Shown here: in pieces, positions 16,645 through 27,301 of the stretch
How the letters are laid out: every line of letters begins with the position of its first letter
Position numbering within the stretch: position 1 is the first letter of the stretch
Position numbers and translations under genes: made by a program
Assembly (NCBI GenBank): GCA_030604405.1
Contig: JAUVVY010000019.1
Location: 1 to 64,000 of the forward strand
Reading direction: 5' to 3'
Source of the DNA: a bacterium
GTDB lineage: Bacteria > Armatimonadota > Zipacnadia > Zipacnadales > UBA11051
DNA length: 64,000 nt
The notes under the pieces: generated by a model
What the model was told of the DNA's origin: nothing
The model's input: only the letters and a program-made list of their open reading frames with translations
The model's database searches: none

Positions 16645-17373
16645 ATGGCCGAACAATGGCCCAAGCGCTACGATCCCAGCGACCGCAAGTTAGAATACCT
16701 GCGCAGGCGGGGCAGCCATCCGTCCAGCCCAATGGCCTCGGCGCTACTGGCCCTTGCCTGTGGCCTGGGAGCCGTGCTGCTTGTTGGTCAGCGGGCCATG
16801 CTAGAGCCGCTTTCGGAATTGGTCGGTCTCAGCCTGGGTTCCCCTCAGATGCCCGCCGAGGCGCTATTGCAGCACACGGCAAAGGCTCTTAGCGTAGCCG
16901 GCCTCGCGATCCTGCCGGTGGGGCTGGCGACCCTGGCCGGGTGGCTGCTTGGCAACAGCCTGCAGACCGGCTTTGCGCTCAGGTGGCCGTGGTCATCCCC
17001 CTCAGGGCTGACTTACTACACGATCCCGCGCCGCCACAGTGCCGACACCGCGGTTCGCGGGATACTCGCCGCCCTGCTGCTAGCAGCCACCATCGTCACC
17101 GTAGCCGGTGTCTGCCAGGCCGCTGCGGAACTGCCACTAGACGCAGAGCTGGCCTTCAGCCGGATCTGTTACGCGTACCTGCGGCCCGTCCTGAGCACGT
17201 TCTTGCCGGCGCTTGTGGCGGTAGTGATCCTGGATGTGGTGTGGAGTCGGTACAGCTATGTGACCGCGGCGCGCATGACAGAGAGCGAACGGCGGCGGGA
17301 AGTTGAGGAAACTGGCATCGGCTGGCTGACAAAGCGACGCCGGGAAAGACTGCGGCGGCACGGAGGTAGATGA
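16645..17373 (+). CDS. flhB: FlhB membrane domain only, lacking the autocleavage domain
   Basis: This 242-residue protein starts, by my choice, at the ATG at 16645 (CGAGG upstream). It opens with a FlhB-like basic segment (DRKLEYLRRRGSHPSSP), has about four membrane segments, and ends with MTESERRREVEETG followed by KRRRERLRRHGGR. That tail is the equivalent of the linker helix after the membrane domain. Family members normally have 350-380 residues and continue into a cytoplasmic domain that cleaves itself at NPTH to switch export specificity. Here the stop comes just before that domain, and flhA starts within the stop codon (ATGA), so no room is left for it. Confidence 0.88.
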   Translation: MAEQWPKRYDPSDRKLEYLRRRGSHPSSPMASALLALACGLGAVLLVGQRAMLEPLSELVGLSLGSPQMPAEALLQHTAKALSVAGLAILPVGLATLAGWLLGNSLQTGFALRWPWSSPSGLTYYTIPRRHSADTAVRGILAALLLAATIVTVAGVCQAAAELPLDAELAFSRICYAYLRPVLSTFLPALVAVVILDVVWSRYSYVTAARMTESERRREVEETGIGWLTKRRRERLRRHGGR

Positions 17374-19382
17374 TGGACATCTTCCGACACATCTCCGCCC
17401 AGATGGTGGTCGCCCTGGCGGCCGCCCTGGCGATGTTGGCCCTGATTGTTCCACTTCCGGGCTGGGCGCTGGACCTGCTGTTGTCCGCCAATCTGGCGAT
17501 TTCGCTGGCCGTCTTCGCACTGGCGTTGCTGGTCAGGAGGCCGGTGCGGCTCAGCGGCCTGCCCGGCCTGATCGTGGTCTCAAGTCTGGGCCGTGTGGTC
17601 CTGGCTCTGGCCGTGGCTCGGAATATTCTACTGGGCGGCACCGGCGGCGAGGTGGTCTCGGCGCTTGGGGCCATCGGCGCGGGCGGCGGCTGGCTGGTCG
17701 GAATTGTGGTGGTGCTGATGGTGGCGCTGATAGACCTGCTGGTTATCGCCGTCGGCATGGTGCGGGTCTCTGAGGTCCTGGCCCGGTTTGCCCTCGACGC
17801 CTTGCCGGGACGACAGATGGGCGTTGATGCCGCCGTCGCCGATGGCCGTCTGACCGCCCAGGAAGCGAGCGATAAGCAGCAGCAGATTGACGACGAATGC
17901 GCTTTCTACGGGGCTATGGACGGGGCTGCTCGGTTTCTGCGTGGGGACTGCACTGCCACACTCGTCATTGTCGCTGCTACTCCACTCGTGGCGCTTCTGA
18001 TTGGCGAGTCGGCCGTTGCAACGACAGGTGGTGACCTGGCCAGTTACCTGCAGTTAGCGGCCGGGCACGGGCTGGTGATTCTGTTGCCGGCATTGCTGAT
18101 CGGCGGAGCCGGGGCGATGGTTCTGGCGCGCGCAGGCAGTGAAGAGACGTTTGGCTCAGAAATTGCAGGTGAACTGTTGGTGCAGCCGATGGCCCTGGGC
18201 GCCGCCGCCGTAGTGCTCTTGGTAATTGCCCTCATCTCGCCTACAGCGCGGCTCCCGCTGATCGTCATGGTACTGGTGATCGCAGGGGCAGCGGTGGCGT
18301 TCAGAAGACAGTCGGGTGGACCGCTGCGATCGGACGTGTCCGGGCAGCAACGTGACGGTGAGAACCGCATTGAGATCGGCCTGGGATTGATCCATCTTAT
18401 CCAACACGAAGAGTTTGAGACTATGCTCGCCGAGCTGCGACAACGAGTGCAACGACGAATCGGCTTGCCCGTGAAGCCTTTTGTCGCCACCGACAGCAGC
18501 GAGCTGGGCATGAATCAGGTTGCCCTGGTGGTCAACGGGCAGCTCACCGGCCAATGCACGGTTCGTCCCGGGCGGCTGCTTGCCGTTGGGACGTCAGCAG
18601 AAGATTTCGCCGGAGCCGATGAGGCCCGTTGTGGCGTGCGAAATGTCGGCGCGTGGATCGTTCCTGACGATGAAGAGACAGCCCGCCGCGATGGGATAGA
18701 GGTGGTCGAGCCGCTGCCGGCGCTACTGATGCTGGTGGAAGATAGGCTGCTGGCCAGCGCCGACGAACTCTTCGACGCCCGGCGCGCTGCAGAGATGCTG
18801 GGTGAAATGGCAACAACGCATCCGGAGCTGGTCGAGGCAGCGCAGGCTCAGGGGCTGGACGCGGTACTGCTGCGCCGAATTGGGACGGCGCTGCTGGCCG
18901 ATGGCGTTAGCTTGCAGAACTCTCCGGGCATCCTTGAAGGCGCCGTTGAGGCCCTGCGCGCGGGCAGTGACGAAGATGGCGTGATCGAGGCAGTGCGCAA
19001 ACGACTTAGTCGGAGCATCTGCCAGGCCGCCGGCCCTGACGGGACTATCCTGGCCATTGAGTTGGCGCCGGCGGTGGCCGAAGAGCTGGCTGTCAGCTAT
19101 GCCAACGGTCAACTGGCGATCCCACCACAACGCGCTGAGCGGTGGCTGCGACTGCTTGCCGAACATGGCCGGGAGACGTTGCGCAGAAAACACCCAATTG
19201 CCGTGCTCTGCGACGCGCAACTACGCCCCGCGCTAAGTAAGCTGATTGCTGAGAGCGGACAGAAGCTGATGGCGATTGCATTTGACGAACTGGCACCTGA
19301 TTACTCGGTCGAGCGGCTGGGAATCATTACTGAGGCTGAGATATCCGGCCAGGAGCAGGTTGCCAAGCGGGCCGAGGAGTGA
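17370..19382 (+). CDS. flhA: export gate protein FlhA
   Basis: The 670-residue protein is near normal length. The N-terminal half has about eight membrane segments and the FHIPEP-family signature RVSEVLARFALDALPGRQMG (about 130-150), followed by DGRLTAQEAS. The C-terminal cytoplasmic half (from about 335) forms the nonameric ring that receives chaperone-substrate complexes; it is more diverged than the membrane part. It overlaps flhB by 4 bp and the sigma-factor gene by 4 bp (GTGA), so the three are probably translationally coupled. Confidence 0.95.
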   Translation: MMDIFRHISAQMVVALAAALAMLALIVPLPGWALDLLLSANLAISLAVFALALLVRRPVRLSGLPGLIVVSSLGRVVLALAVARNILLGGTGGEVVSALGAIGAGGGWLVGIVVVLMVALIDLLVIAVGMVRVSEVLARFALDALPGRQMGVDAAVADGRLTAQEASDKQQQIDDECAFYGAMDGAARFLRGDCTATLVIVAATPLVALLIGESAVATTGGDLASYLQLAAGHGLVILLPALLIGGAGAMVLARAGSEETFGSEIAGELLVQPMALGAAAVVLLVIALISPTARLPLIVMVLVIAGAAVAFRRQSGGPLRSDVSGQQRDGENRIEIGLGLIHLIQHEEFETMLAELRQRVQRRIGLPVKPFVATDSSELGMNQVALVVNGQLTGQCTVRPGRLLAVGTSAEDFAGADEARCGVRNVGAWIVPDDEETARRDGIEVVEPLPALLMLVEDRLLASADELFDARRAAEMLGEMATTHPELVEAAQAQGLDAVLLRRIGTALLADGVSLQNSPGILEGAVEALRAGSDEDGVIEAVRKRLSRSICQAAGPDGTILAIELAPAVAEELAVSYANGQLAIPPQRAERWLRLLAEHGRETLRRKHPIAVLCDAQLRPALSKLIAESGQKLMAIAFDELAPDYSVERLGIITEAEISGQEQVAKRAEE

Positions 19383-20146
19383 TAGGACTGCGACCCGAAC
19401 AAGCCGGCGTGCGAACCGGTCATAAAGGCCCCAGTGCCGCTCGGCAGCGGCTGATAACCGACAACGTTGACCTGGTACACTACATCGTGAGCCGAATCGC
19501 GATCCACCTGCCGGACAGAGTGGACAGAGACGACTTGGTCAGCGCCGGTCTTATCGGGCTTGTCAAGGCGTCCGACCGCTTTGACGAAAAGCGGGGTATC
19601 AAGTTCCGCACGTACGCGAGCAGTGTCATTCGTGGCGAAGTGATGGAGTCGTTGCGTGCCAAGGACTGGGCGCCCCGCAGCGTCCGGCGCAAGGCCCGTC
19701 AACTGGCGGGCGCTGTGGGGGAGCTGGAGGGGCGTCTGGGCCGGCCGGCCACGGACGCCGAAATCGCCGACAATCTCGATATTAGCATTGACGAATACTA
19801 TGACCTGCTGTCCGAGACCAGCGGCGCTAACTTAGTGTCGCTGGACGAACTCCTGGACGAATGGCAGCTAGACGCCGGCGACGGCATGGCTCAACCGGCC
19901 GCCGACGACAGCGCCAACCCCGCCGAAGTGCTGGAGCACGAGGCCCTGCTTGAAGTGGTGGCCGTAGCAGTGGAGCGCCTGCCCGAACGCGAGCGGCTGG
20001 TCGTGGGGCTGTACTACCAGGAAGAACTCACGCTCCAGGAAATCGGCCAGATTCTGGGTGTCACTGAATCGCGCGTCTGCCAGATTCACACCCAGGCCGT
20101 GACCCGTCTGCGGGCCACTTTGCACCGTGAACTGGGCCTGCCGTAG
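19379..20146 (+). CDS. fliA: sigma-28 family RNA polymerase sigma factor (FliA/WhiG/SigD)
   Basis: The 255-residue protein has region 2 (DRDDLVSAGLIGLVKASDRFD, then GIKFRTYASSVIRGEVMESLR), region 3 (RPATDAEIADNLDISIDEYY) and region 4 (LPERERLVVGLYYQEELTLQ and a VTESRVCQIHTQA helix). This is the SigD/FliA layout. It starts with GTG overlapping the flhA stop. In flagellated bacteria such a factor drives late genes such as flagellin; none is in this window. No adjacent anti-sigma factor gene (flgM) is visible. Confidence 0.93.
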   Translation: MIGLRPEQAGVRTGHKGPSAARQRLITDNVDLVHYIVSRIAIHLPDRVDRDDLVSAGLIGLVKASDRFDEKRGIKFRTYASSVIRGEVMESLRAKDWAPRSVRRKARQLAGAVGELEGRLGRPATDAEIADNLDISIDEYYDLLSETSGANLVSLDELLDEWQLDAGDGMAQPAADDSANPAEVLEHEALLEVVAVAVERLPERERLVVGLYYQEELTLQEIGQILGVTESRVCQIHTQAVTRLRATLHRELGLP

Positions 20147-20186
20147 GCATCTCCGATGTATCCCGCGAGTGTTGTGAATTCCGCCT

Positions 20187-20215
20187 TTCACTTTCATCCC
20201 CTTGTATGCTATAAT
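20187..20215 (+). promoter_or_regulatory. extended -10 promoter of the foldase gene
   Basis: TGCTATAAT (20207-20215) is a perfect extended -10 element. A weak -35 (TTCACT, 20187-20192) lies 17 bp upstream. It begins the prsA-mazG-rqcP series. Confidence 0.55.
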
Positions 20216-20280
20216 CACAAGCAGTTTCGTGTATGTGGGCGTCATTATCCTAACCGAAAGTGTAAAGGAGTTGCTGTTCC

Positions 20281-21339
20281 TTGCGGAAATCCACAGTCCT
20301 AATTGCAGTCTGTTTGAGCGTCATCGTAGTCGTATTGTTCGCGGTTTTAGGCGGCTGCGGCAGCCAGCCAATGGCAGTGGTCAACGGAATTAAAGTCACC
20401 CGCGCCGAATTCAACAAGCGGCTTGAGCAAACTCAGGGCAGGCAGGTTCTGGGCGACCTGATTCTGCGGGCGCTAGTCGAGGACGCCTTCGCTAAATCCG
20501 GCCTTACGCTGACTGACGAGGAGCTTGAGGGCGAGGTCGAACAGGCCAAGTCCTCCGCCCCGGATGAGGCCGCCTGGCAGCAGTTGCTGGCCGCACAGGG
20601 GATAGATGAGCTGGAATTGCGGGACTATTTCGCCTTCCGGATAAAGGTCAGGAAGCTGGCGACCAAGGACGTCAAGGTCACGGAGCAGGCGCTCGAGAAG
20701 TTCTTTGAGGAGAATAGACAGTTCTTCGACGAGCCTGCGACGGTTGAGTTCTCCGAAATTGTCTTGAGTCAGGAGGCCGAGGCCGAAAAACTTGCCCAGC
20801 AACTGAAAGATAGCCCCGAGACTTTCGGGGACCTCGCGCGGCAACATTCGCTTTCGCCAACACGCGACCGAGGTGGGCGCCGGGGCAAGGTACCTGTCGA
20901 ACGCATTATCCCGGTTGCAGTCCGGACCGCCATCGAGAAAATGGCGGTCGGAAAGATCACTGGGCCGCTCAGTGCCGAGGGCAACTGGTACCTGGTCAAG
21001 CTGGATGCGCGCCACGAGGCGAAGCACGCGACGCTTGAGGAAGTCAAGGGCGATGTCGAGGAGCAATACACACTCCGGCAGGCCAAGTCCGAGCAGGAAC
21101 TGATGAACGAGCTGCGCAAGAACGCGCAGGTGACCGTAATTGATCCGGAGTACCAGATGCTGAACGACTACTTCCGGCCCGAACCCACCAGTCTGCCGAC
21201 CTTTGGCGCCGGGGAAGAGCCCAGGCCCGAGCAAGAGCCGGCCAGGGAGAAACCCAAGCCTGACGAGGCCTCCGAGAAAGACAAACAGGCCGAGAAGGCG
21301 CACCAGGAGCCGGCAGACAAGCAGCCTGAGACGCAGTAG
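20281..21339 (+). CDS. parvulin-type foldase lipoprotein (PrsA/SurA-like)
   Basis: The 352-residue protein starts with TTG at 20281, 10 nt after AGGAG. A lipoprotein signal peptide ends VLGGC. A SurA-N-like helical region (about 30-140) is followed by a parvulin domain (about 150-250: FSEIVLSQEAEAEKLAQQL, FGDLARQHSLSPTRDRGGRR and a GPLSAEGNWYLVKL end). The last 50 residues are a charged Pro/Glu/Lys-rich tail. Such proteins assist folding after export and isomerise prolyl bonds. It lies upstream of mazG on the same strand with 77 bp between. Confidence 0.88.
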   Translation: MRKSTVLIAVCLSVIVVVLFAVLGGCGSQPMAVVNGIKVTRAEFNKRLEQTQGRQVLGDLILRALVEDAFAKSGLTLTDEELEGEVEQAKSSAPDEAAWQQLLAAQGIDELELRDYFAFRIKVRKLATKDVKVTEQALEKFFEENRQFFDEPATVEFSEIVLSQEAEAEKLAQQLKDSPETFGDLARQHSLSPTRDRGGRRGKVPVERIIPVAVRTAIEKMAVGKITGPLSAEGNWYLVKLDARHEAKHATLEEVKGDVEEQYTLRQAKSEQELMNELRKNAQVTVIDPEYQMLNDYFRPEPTSLPTFGAGEEPRPEQEPAREKPKPDEASEKDKQAEKAHQEPADKQPETQ

Positions 21340-21416
21340 TATGTCGCTTGACCCGGACAACAGTACAAGCAGGCGGCCACTGGCGGTGGCCGCTTGTGAG
21401 TGCGTGCAAGCCAGCG

Positions 21417-22193
21417 ATGAGTGAATTTGAGCGCCTCACACAGATTATAGCCAAACTGCGACAGCAGGGAGGCTGCCCCTGGGACCAGCAGCAAAACCAC
21501 CGCAGCCTGCGGCCCTACCTGCTGGAAGAAGCCTACGAAGTCATCGAAGCTCTGGACCGCGGCGATGCGGAGGCTTTGCGGTCTGAACTCGGCGATCTGC
21601 TACTGCAAATCGTGTTCCACGCGCAGATCGCTGCGGAAAACGACCAGTTTGACATCGAGGACGTCGCCCGCAGTATCAACGAAAAGCTCGTCCACCGTCA
21701 CCCGCATGTGTTCGGAGATGCAGAGGTCACCGGCGCCTCTGAGGTCGTGGCCAACTGGGAAAAGCTGAAGTCAGAGGAGCAAGCGAACTCACAACGTGGC
21801 TCTGCGCTTGACGGAATTCCCGCCGGCCTGCCGGCGCTGCACCGTGCCACGAAGGTACAGAAGAAAGCCGCGAGGGTCGGGTTTGATTGGGACGACGCCT
21901 CCGGGCCTATGGCCAAAATCGCCGAAGAGCTCGCGGAACTACGGGAAGCATTTGAGAGTGAAGATGCGGAGGCTACGGAACGCGAGCTCGGAGATTTGCT
22001 ATTCGCCATCTGCAACCTGACGCGCTTCCTCAGAATTGACAGTGAGAGCGCCCTACGTGAAGCCGTCAGTCGCTTTGAGACGCGCTTTGCGGCAATGGAA
22101 CAAGCCGCCTGCGAGCAGGGCAAGTGCATCGCCGAGATGAGCTTGGACGAACTGGAGGAGCTCTGGCAGCAGGCCAAGGCCGAGGAACAGTAA
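21417..22193 (+). CDS. mazG: nucleoside triphosphate pyrophosphohydrolase MazG
   Basis: The 258-residue protein has two MazG domains. The first contains GGCPWDQQQNHRSLRPYLLE with EEAYEVIEALDRGD and ELGDLLLQIVFHAQ. The second contains KVQKKAARVGFDWDD, then EELAELREAF and ERELGDLLFAICNL. It hydrolyses NTPs, including non-canonical ones, to NMP and pyrophosphate. I use the ATG at 21417, since the upstream extension lacks family similarity. It is followed after 3 bp by an S4-domain gene, the same pairing as yabN-yabO in Bacillus. Confidence 0.95.
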   Translation: MSEFERLTQIIAKLRQQGGCPWDQQQNHRSLRPYLLEEAYEVIEALDRGDAEALRSELGDLLLQIVFHAQIAAENDQFDIEDVARSINEKLVHRHPHVFGDAEVTGASEVVANWEKLKSEEQANSQRGSALDGIPAGLPALHRATKVQKKAARVGFDWDDASGPMAKIAEELAELREAFESEDAEATERELGDLLFAICNLTRFLRIDSESALREAVSRFETRFAAMEQAACEQGKCIAEMSLDELEELWQQAKAEEQ

Positions 22194-22196
22194 GCT

Positions 22197-22469
22197 ATGC
22201 GACTCGACATCTTCCTGCGCAATGCCGGCATTATCCCTCGGCGCAGCAGAGCCAAGGAGGCCTGTGAAGAAGGCCTGGTGACAATTGACGGCAAGATCGC
22301 CAAACCAAGCGCCGAAGTCAGACCAGGCCAGAAGCTCAAAGTCGAGTTGGACATGCAAGTGAGAGAGTACGAGGTATTAGACCTGCCACGGGTGCCAGTT
22401 GCCAAGAAGCAGCGGGAAGATTATGCGAAGTTGTTGATGCAAAGCCGTGTGGATATTGACGAATGGTAG
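22197..22469 (+). CDS. rqcP: S4-domain ribosome quality-control protein RqcP-like
   Basis: The 90-residue protein has an S4 RNA-binding domain at 1-65 (MRLDIFLRNAGIIPRRS, ACEEGLVTIDGKIAKPS, VRPGQKLKVEL). Size and the mazG neighbour match RqcP (YabO), which stabilises the peptidyl-tRNA during alanine tailing of stalled nascent chains. Hsp15 (HslR) has the same domain, but gene order favours RqcP. The gene starts 3 bp after mazG. Confidence 0.85.
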   Translation: MRLDIFLRNAGIIPRRSRAKEACEEGLVTIDGKIAKPSAEVRPGQKLKVELDMQVREYEVLDLPRVPVAKKQREDYAKLLMQSRVDIDEW

Positions 22470-22556
22470 AACACACAACGCAGGTCGGCTCGTGAGCGCC
22501 TGCCACATATAGATGATAGCGGGAAACGGCCCGCGACAGCCTCAGGAGGCGTGTGA

Positions 22557-25259
22557 ATGTCGAAATACGATCAAGTGTATATGTTCAATTGCGATACTGA
22601 AGCACTGGCGACTCGACTGCAGGAAGAGGGACGCGAGCTTAAGGAGTTATTGGGTGGCAAGGGTTCCAACCTGTGCCTGATGACGAGCAGTGGCGTCCCG
22701 GTGCCACAGGGCTTCATCGTCACCACCGACGTCTGCAACGAGTACGTCTCTCTGGGACATAAGCTCCCCGATGGCGTTGAAGAAGCTGTCCATGCGGCCA
22801 TGGCCAAGCTCGAAGAAACGACCGGTAAGAGCTTCGGCGACCCCGCCAACCCGCTGTTGGTTTCGGTCCGCTCCGGCTCGAAGTTCTCAATGCCGGGCAT
22901 GATGGACACCGTTCTCAACCTCGGCATGAACGACGAGGTCGTCGCGGGCATGGTCAAGCTGTTCGGCGACGAACGTTTCGTCTATGACGCTTACCGGCGC
23001 CTGATCACGATGTTCGGTGATGTCGTAATGGGTGTTGAGCGCACCAACTTCGACGCATGCCTCGACCAGGTGAAAAAGGCAGAAGGCGTCAAGGCCGACA
23101 CAGATGTTTCCGCCGAGGGCCTCAAGAAAGTCGTCGAGCTGCAAAAGGAAGTATATAGGGCCGAACTCGGCGAGGACTTCCCGACCGACGGCAGGGCGCA
23201 GTTGATGGCCGGCGTGCGCGCGGTGTTCGGCTCCTGGGACAACCCCCGCGCCACCTCGTACCGCAACATCAACAAGATCCCCCATGACCTGGGCACCGCC
23301 GTCAACGTGCAGATGATGGTGTTCGGCAACAGGGGCGAGGACTGCGGCACCGGGGTTGCCTTCACCCGCGACCCGGCGACCGGCGAGAAGGTCATATACG
23401 GTGACTATTTGGTCAACGCCCAGGGCGAAGATGTTGTGGCCGGCATTCGCACGCCGGTGCCCATTGCCACGCTGGCCGACACTATGCCAGAGGTCTATGA
23501 GCAGTTCGCCGAGATCTGCGAAGATCTCGAAGATTTCTACCGCAATATGCAGGATGTGGAGTTCACCGTCGAAGAGGGCAAGCTGTGGATGCTACAGACC
23601 CGTGACGGCAAGCGCACTGCGATTGCGGCAATCAAGATTGCCAGTGACATGGTTGCCGAAGGCCTGATTGACGAGCGGCGCGCGATCGAGATTATGGATG
23701 CGCAGGCGCTCGACCAACTCCTGCACCCGCAATTCGATGCCGAGAAGAAGCCGGAAGCGGTGGGCACGGGCGTAGCCGCATCTCCGGGTGCAGCGGCCGG
23801 CAAGGTCGTCTTCACCGCTGAACAGGCGGTGGAAGCTGCCGAGAACAAGGAGCGCGTCGTGCTGGTACGGCATGAAACCTCGCCTGAGGACATCGCCGGT
23901 ATGGCCGCGGCCCAGGGCATCCTGACCGTATTCGGAGGCAAGACCTCGCACGCCGCCGTCGTCGGCCGCCAGATGGGTAAGCCCTGTGTGGTCGGCTGTG
24001 CCGCTATCGAGCTGGACGGGGAGAACGGCGCCTTCACCATCACCGGCAACACTGTCAAAGGAGGCGACTTCATCTCGATTGATGGCGGCACCGGTGAAGT
24101 GATGCTAGGCGATGTGGAGACCGCCGACAGCGATGTCATCGCCGTGCTGAAGGGCGATATGAAGCCGGAGGATTCTGAGCTGTACAGCGAGTTCGCCAAG
24201 CTGATGGAGTGGGCCGATGAAATTCGCACTATGGGCGTGCGCACCAACGCCGACACGCCCGAGGACGCCGCGCTGGCCGTGGCGCTGGGCGCCGAGGGCA
24301 TCGGCCTTACCCGCACCGAGCACATGTTCTTCGGCGAGGAGCGCATCCTCAACTTCCAGCGCATGATCATCTCCGATAGCGACGAGGAGATGCAGGCCGC
24401 CGCCGACGTGCTTGAGCAATACCAGAAAGAAGACTTCTACGGCATTCTCAAGGCGATGGATGGGATGCCGGTGATCATTCGACTGCTGGACCCGCCGCTG
24501 CACGAGTTCCTGCCGGCCGATGCCGAGGACCAGGCCGAGCTGGCCGAGCTGACGGGCGAGACCCCGCAACGGATTGCCGACATCGTGGAGGCGCTGCACG
24601 AGACCAACCCGATGCTGGGCCATCGCGGCTGTCGCCTGGGCGTGACTTTTCCGATCATCTACAAGATGCAGGTTAAGGCGATCTTCGAAGCCGCCTGCCA
24701 GCTCAAGAAAGAGGGCTTCAACCCGATCCCCGAGGTCATGATTCCGCTGGTGGGTCTGGAGGGCGAGCTGGCCATCTGCAAACGCTACACGGAAGAAGTC
24801 GCCGGCCAGGTGCTGGGCGCGGCCGGTATCGAACTGGACTACATGATCGGCACCATGATCGAACTGCCGAGAGCCTGCCTGGTTGCCGATAAGATCGCCG
24901 AGATGACTGAGTTCTTCTCCTTCGGCACCAACGATCTCACACAGACCGCCTTCGGCTTCAGCCGGGACGACGTCGAGGGCAAGTTCATCCCCACCTACAT
25001 CTCGCAGGGCATCATCCAGGTCAGCCCGTTCGAGACGATTGACGAGGCCGGCGTCGGGAAGCTTGTGCAGATGGGCGTTGACCTGGGCCGTGAGGCCAAT
25101 CCGGAGCTCGAGATCGGCATCTGCGGCGAGCACGGTGGCGAGGCCAAATCTGTCGAGTTCTGCCACAATGCCGGGATCGATTACGTAAGCTGCGCGCCGC
25201 TGCGAGTGCCGATTGCGCGGCTGGCGGCGGCCCAGGCTCAGATTGCAAACCCGCGCTAA
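22557..25259 (+). CDS. ppdK: pyruvate, phosphate dikinase
   Basis: The 900-residue protein has the full PPDK architecture: an N-terminal ATP-grasp domain, a swivelling phosphohistidine domain with GGKTSHAAVVGRQMGKPCV (His465), and a C-terminal PEP/pyruvate TIM barrel ending with EIGICGEHGGE. It interconverts pyruvate + ATP + Pi and PEP + AMP + PPi. Next to enolase, and with a ferredoxin-linked oxidoreductase elsewhere in the window, it could run in either the glycolytic or the gluconeogenic direction. The ATG has AGGAGG about 7 nt upstream. Confidence 0.97.
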   Translation: MSKYDQVYMFNCDTEALATRLQEEGRELKELLGGKGSNLCLMTSSGVPVPQGFIVTTDVCNEYVSLGHKLPDGVEEAVHAAMAKLEETTGKSFGDPANPLLVSVRSGSKFSMPGMMDTVLNLGMNDEVVAGMVKLFGDERFVYDAYRRLITMFGDVVMGVERTNFDACLDQVKKAEGVKADTDVSAEGLKKVVELQKEVYRAELGEDFPTDGRAQLMAGVRAVFGSWDNPRATSYRNINKIPHDLGTAVNVQMMVFGNRGEDCGTGVAFTRDPATGEKVIYGDYLVNAQGEDVVAGIRTPVPIATLADTMPEVYEQFAEICEDLEDFYRNMQDVEFTVEEGKLWMLQTRDGKRTAIAAIKIASDMVAEGLIDERRAIEIMDAQALDQLLHPQFDAEKKPEAVGTGVAASPGAAAGKVVFTAEQAVEAAENKERVVLVRHETSPEDIAGMAAAQGILTVFGGKTSHAAVVGRQMGKPCVVGCAAIELDGENGAFTITGNTVKGGDFISIDGGTGEVMLGDVETADSDVIAVLKGDMKPEDSELYSEFAKLMEWADEIRTMGVRTNADTPEDAALAVALGAEGIGLTRTEHMFFGEERILNFQRMIISDSDEEMQAAADVLEQYQKEDFYGILKAMDGMPVIIRLLDPPLHEFLPADAEDQAELAELTGETPQRIADIVEALHETNPMLGHRGCRLGVTFPIIYKMQVKAIFEAACQLKKEGFNPIPEVMIPLVGLEGELAICKRYTEEVAGQVLGAAGIELDYMIGTMIELPRACLVADKIAEMTEFFSFGTNDLTQTAFGFSRDDVEGKFIPTYISQGIIQVSPFETIDEAGVGKLVQMGVDLGREANPELEIGICGEHGGEAKSVEFCHNAGIDYVSCAPLRVPIARLAAAQAQIANPR

Positions 25260-25314
25260 GTAGCGACAAGGAAAAAGCGGCTGGGCAAGCTGACTGCGCA
25301 ACCGTTGCCATTGA

Positions 25315-26619
<1,305 letters not shown>

Positions 26620-26746
26620 ATTTGACTTGCGGCAGACATGAAAATGTGGTAAAGATATAAGTTACGCTTGGTCAGGCAACAGGCGCCGACCCGCAAATCG
26701 CAGCACAGGGACGCAATATATCGGGAAGGATGCCGGTGGCAGGACA

Positions 26747-27226
26747 ATGAGAAGGCGCATCAAGGGCAAGTACTCTGACGTGGATTGGGAGTTTTGGGCC
26801 AAGGTAGCTTGTCTGGCAGTGGTGGTGGTGTGGGTTGTGACAAGTGGGATCAAGCCAGTCGTAGAAAGCGTGCGCAAGGCTCGTGAAGTCGTCTATAAGA
26901 CCCGCGAGTACAAGCGACTGGCAGAGGAGAATCGCCGCGCAGAAGCCGAGCTCGAGTTCCTGAACACAGTAGAGGGCAAGGCATGGGCGGTGCGCAGTGA
27001 GCTGCGTTACATAGACGAAGGCGAGAAAGTCCTGGAGTTGTCCGAGGAACAGCCCTCGGCATTGTGCAGAAGGCTCGGAGACCATGTACGCGCACGGCTC
27101 GGTGGAGTGGAAACAGGCATCAGGCGTTGGGGCCGCGATGCCATTGACATCGGGGCCTGTCTGCTGGGGCTGTGGGAACCGGTGATGCCCGAAGAGCACA
27201 GCCTCCGGGCCGGCCAAGGCACGTAA
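26747..27226 (+). CDS. septum formation initiator family protein (DivIC/FtsB-like)
   Basis: The 159-residue protein has a short basic N-terminus, one membrane segment (about 17-34), a coiled coil (about 40-80: EYKRLAEENRRAEAELEFL) and the family end motif AVRSELRYIDEGEKVLEL. These proteins link divisome subunits FtsL and FtsQ/DivIB. The position just after eno is typical of FtsB/DivIC genes. About 65 additional C-terminal residues beyond the usual end are specific to this protein. The ribosome-binding site is weak. Confidence 0.85.
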   Translation: MRRRIKGKYSDVDWEFWAKVACLAVVVVWVVTSGIKPVVESVRKAREVVYKTREYKRLAEENRRAEAELEFLNTVEGKAWAVRSELRYIDEGEKVLELSEEQPSALCRRLGDHVRARLGGVETGIRRWGRDAIDIGACLLGLWEPVMPEEHSLRAGQGT

Positions 27227-27252
27227 CGCGATCTGCCCGCCAAGAAATAGAC

Positions 27253-27282
27253 AAGGGAACGCCGCCGCGGCGTTCCCTTTTT
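27253..27282 (+). terminator. intrinsic terminator after the divIC-like gene
   Basis: A 12-bp perfect stem AAGGGAACGCCG / CGGCGTTCCCTT with loop CCG is followed by further T. It also sits at the convergent end of the minus-strand dehydrogenase gene. Confidence 0.85.
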
Positions 27283-27301
27283 CCTTGGATTGGCTTGATG
27301 C

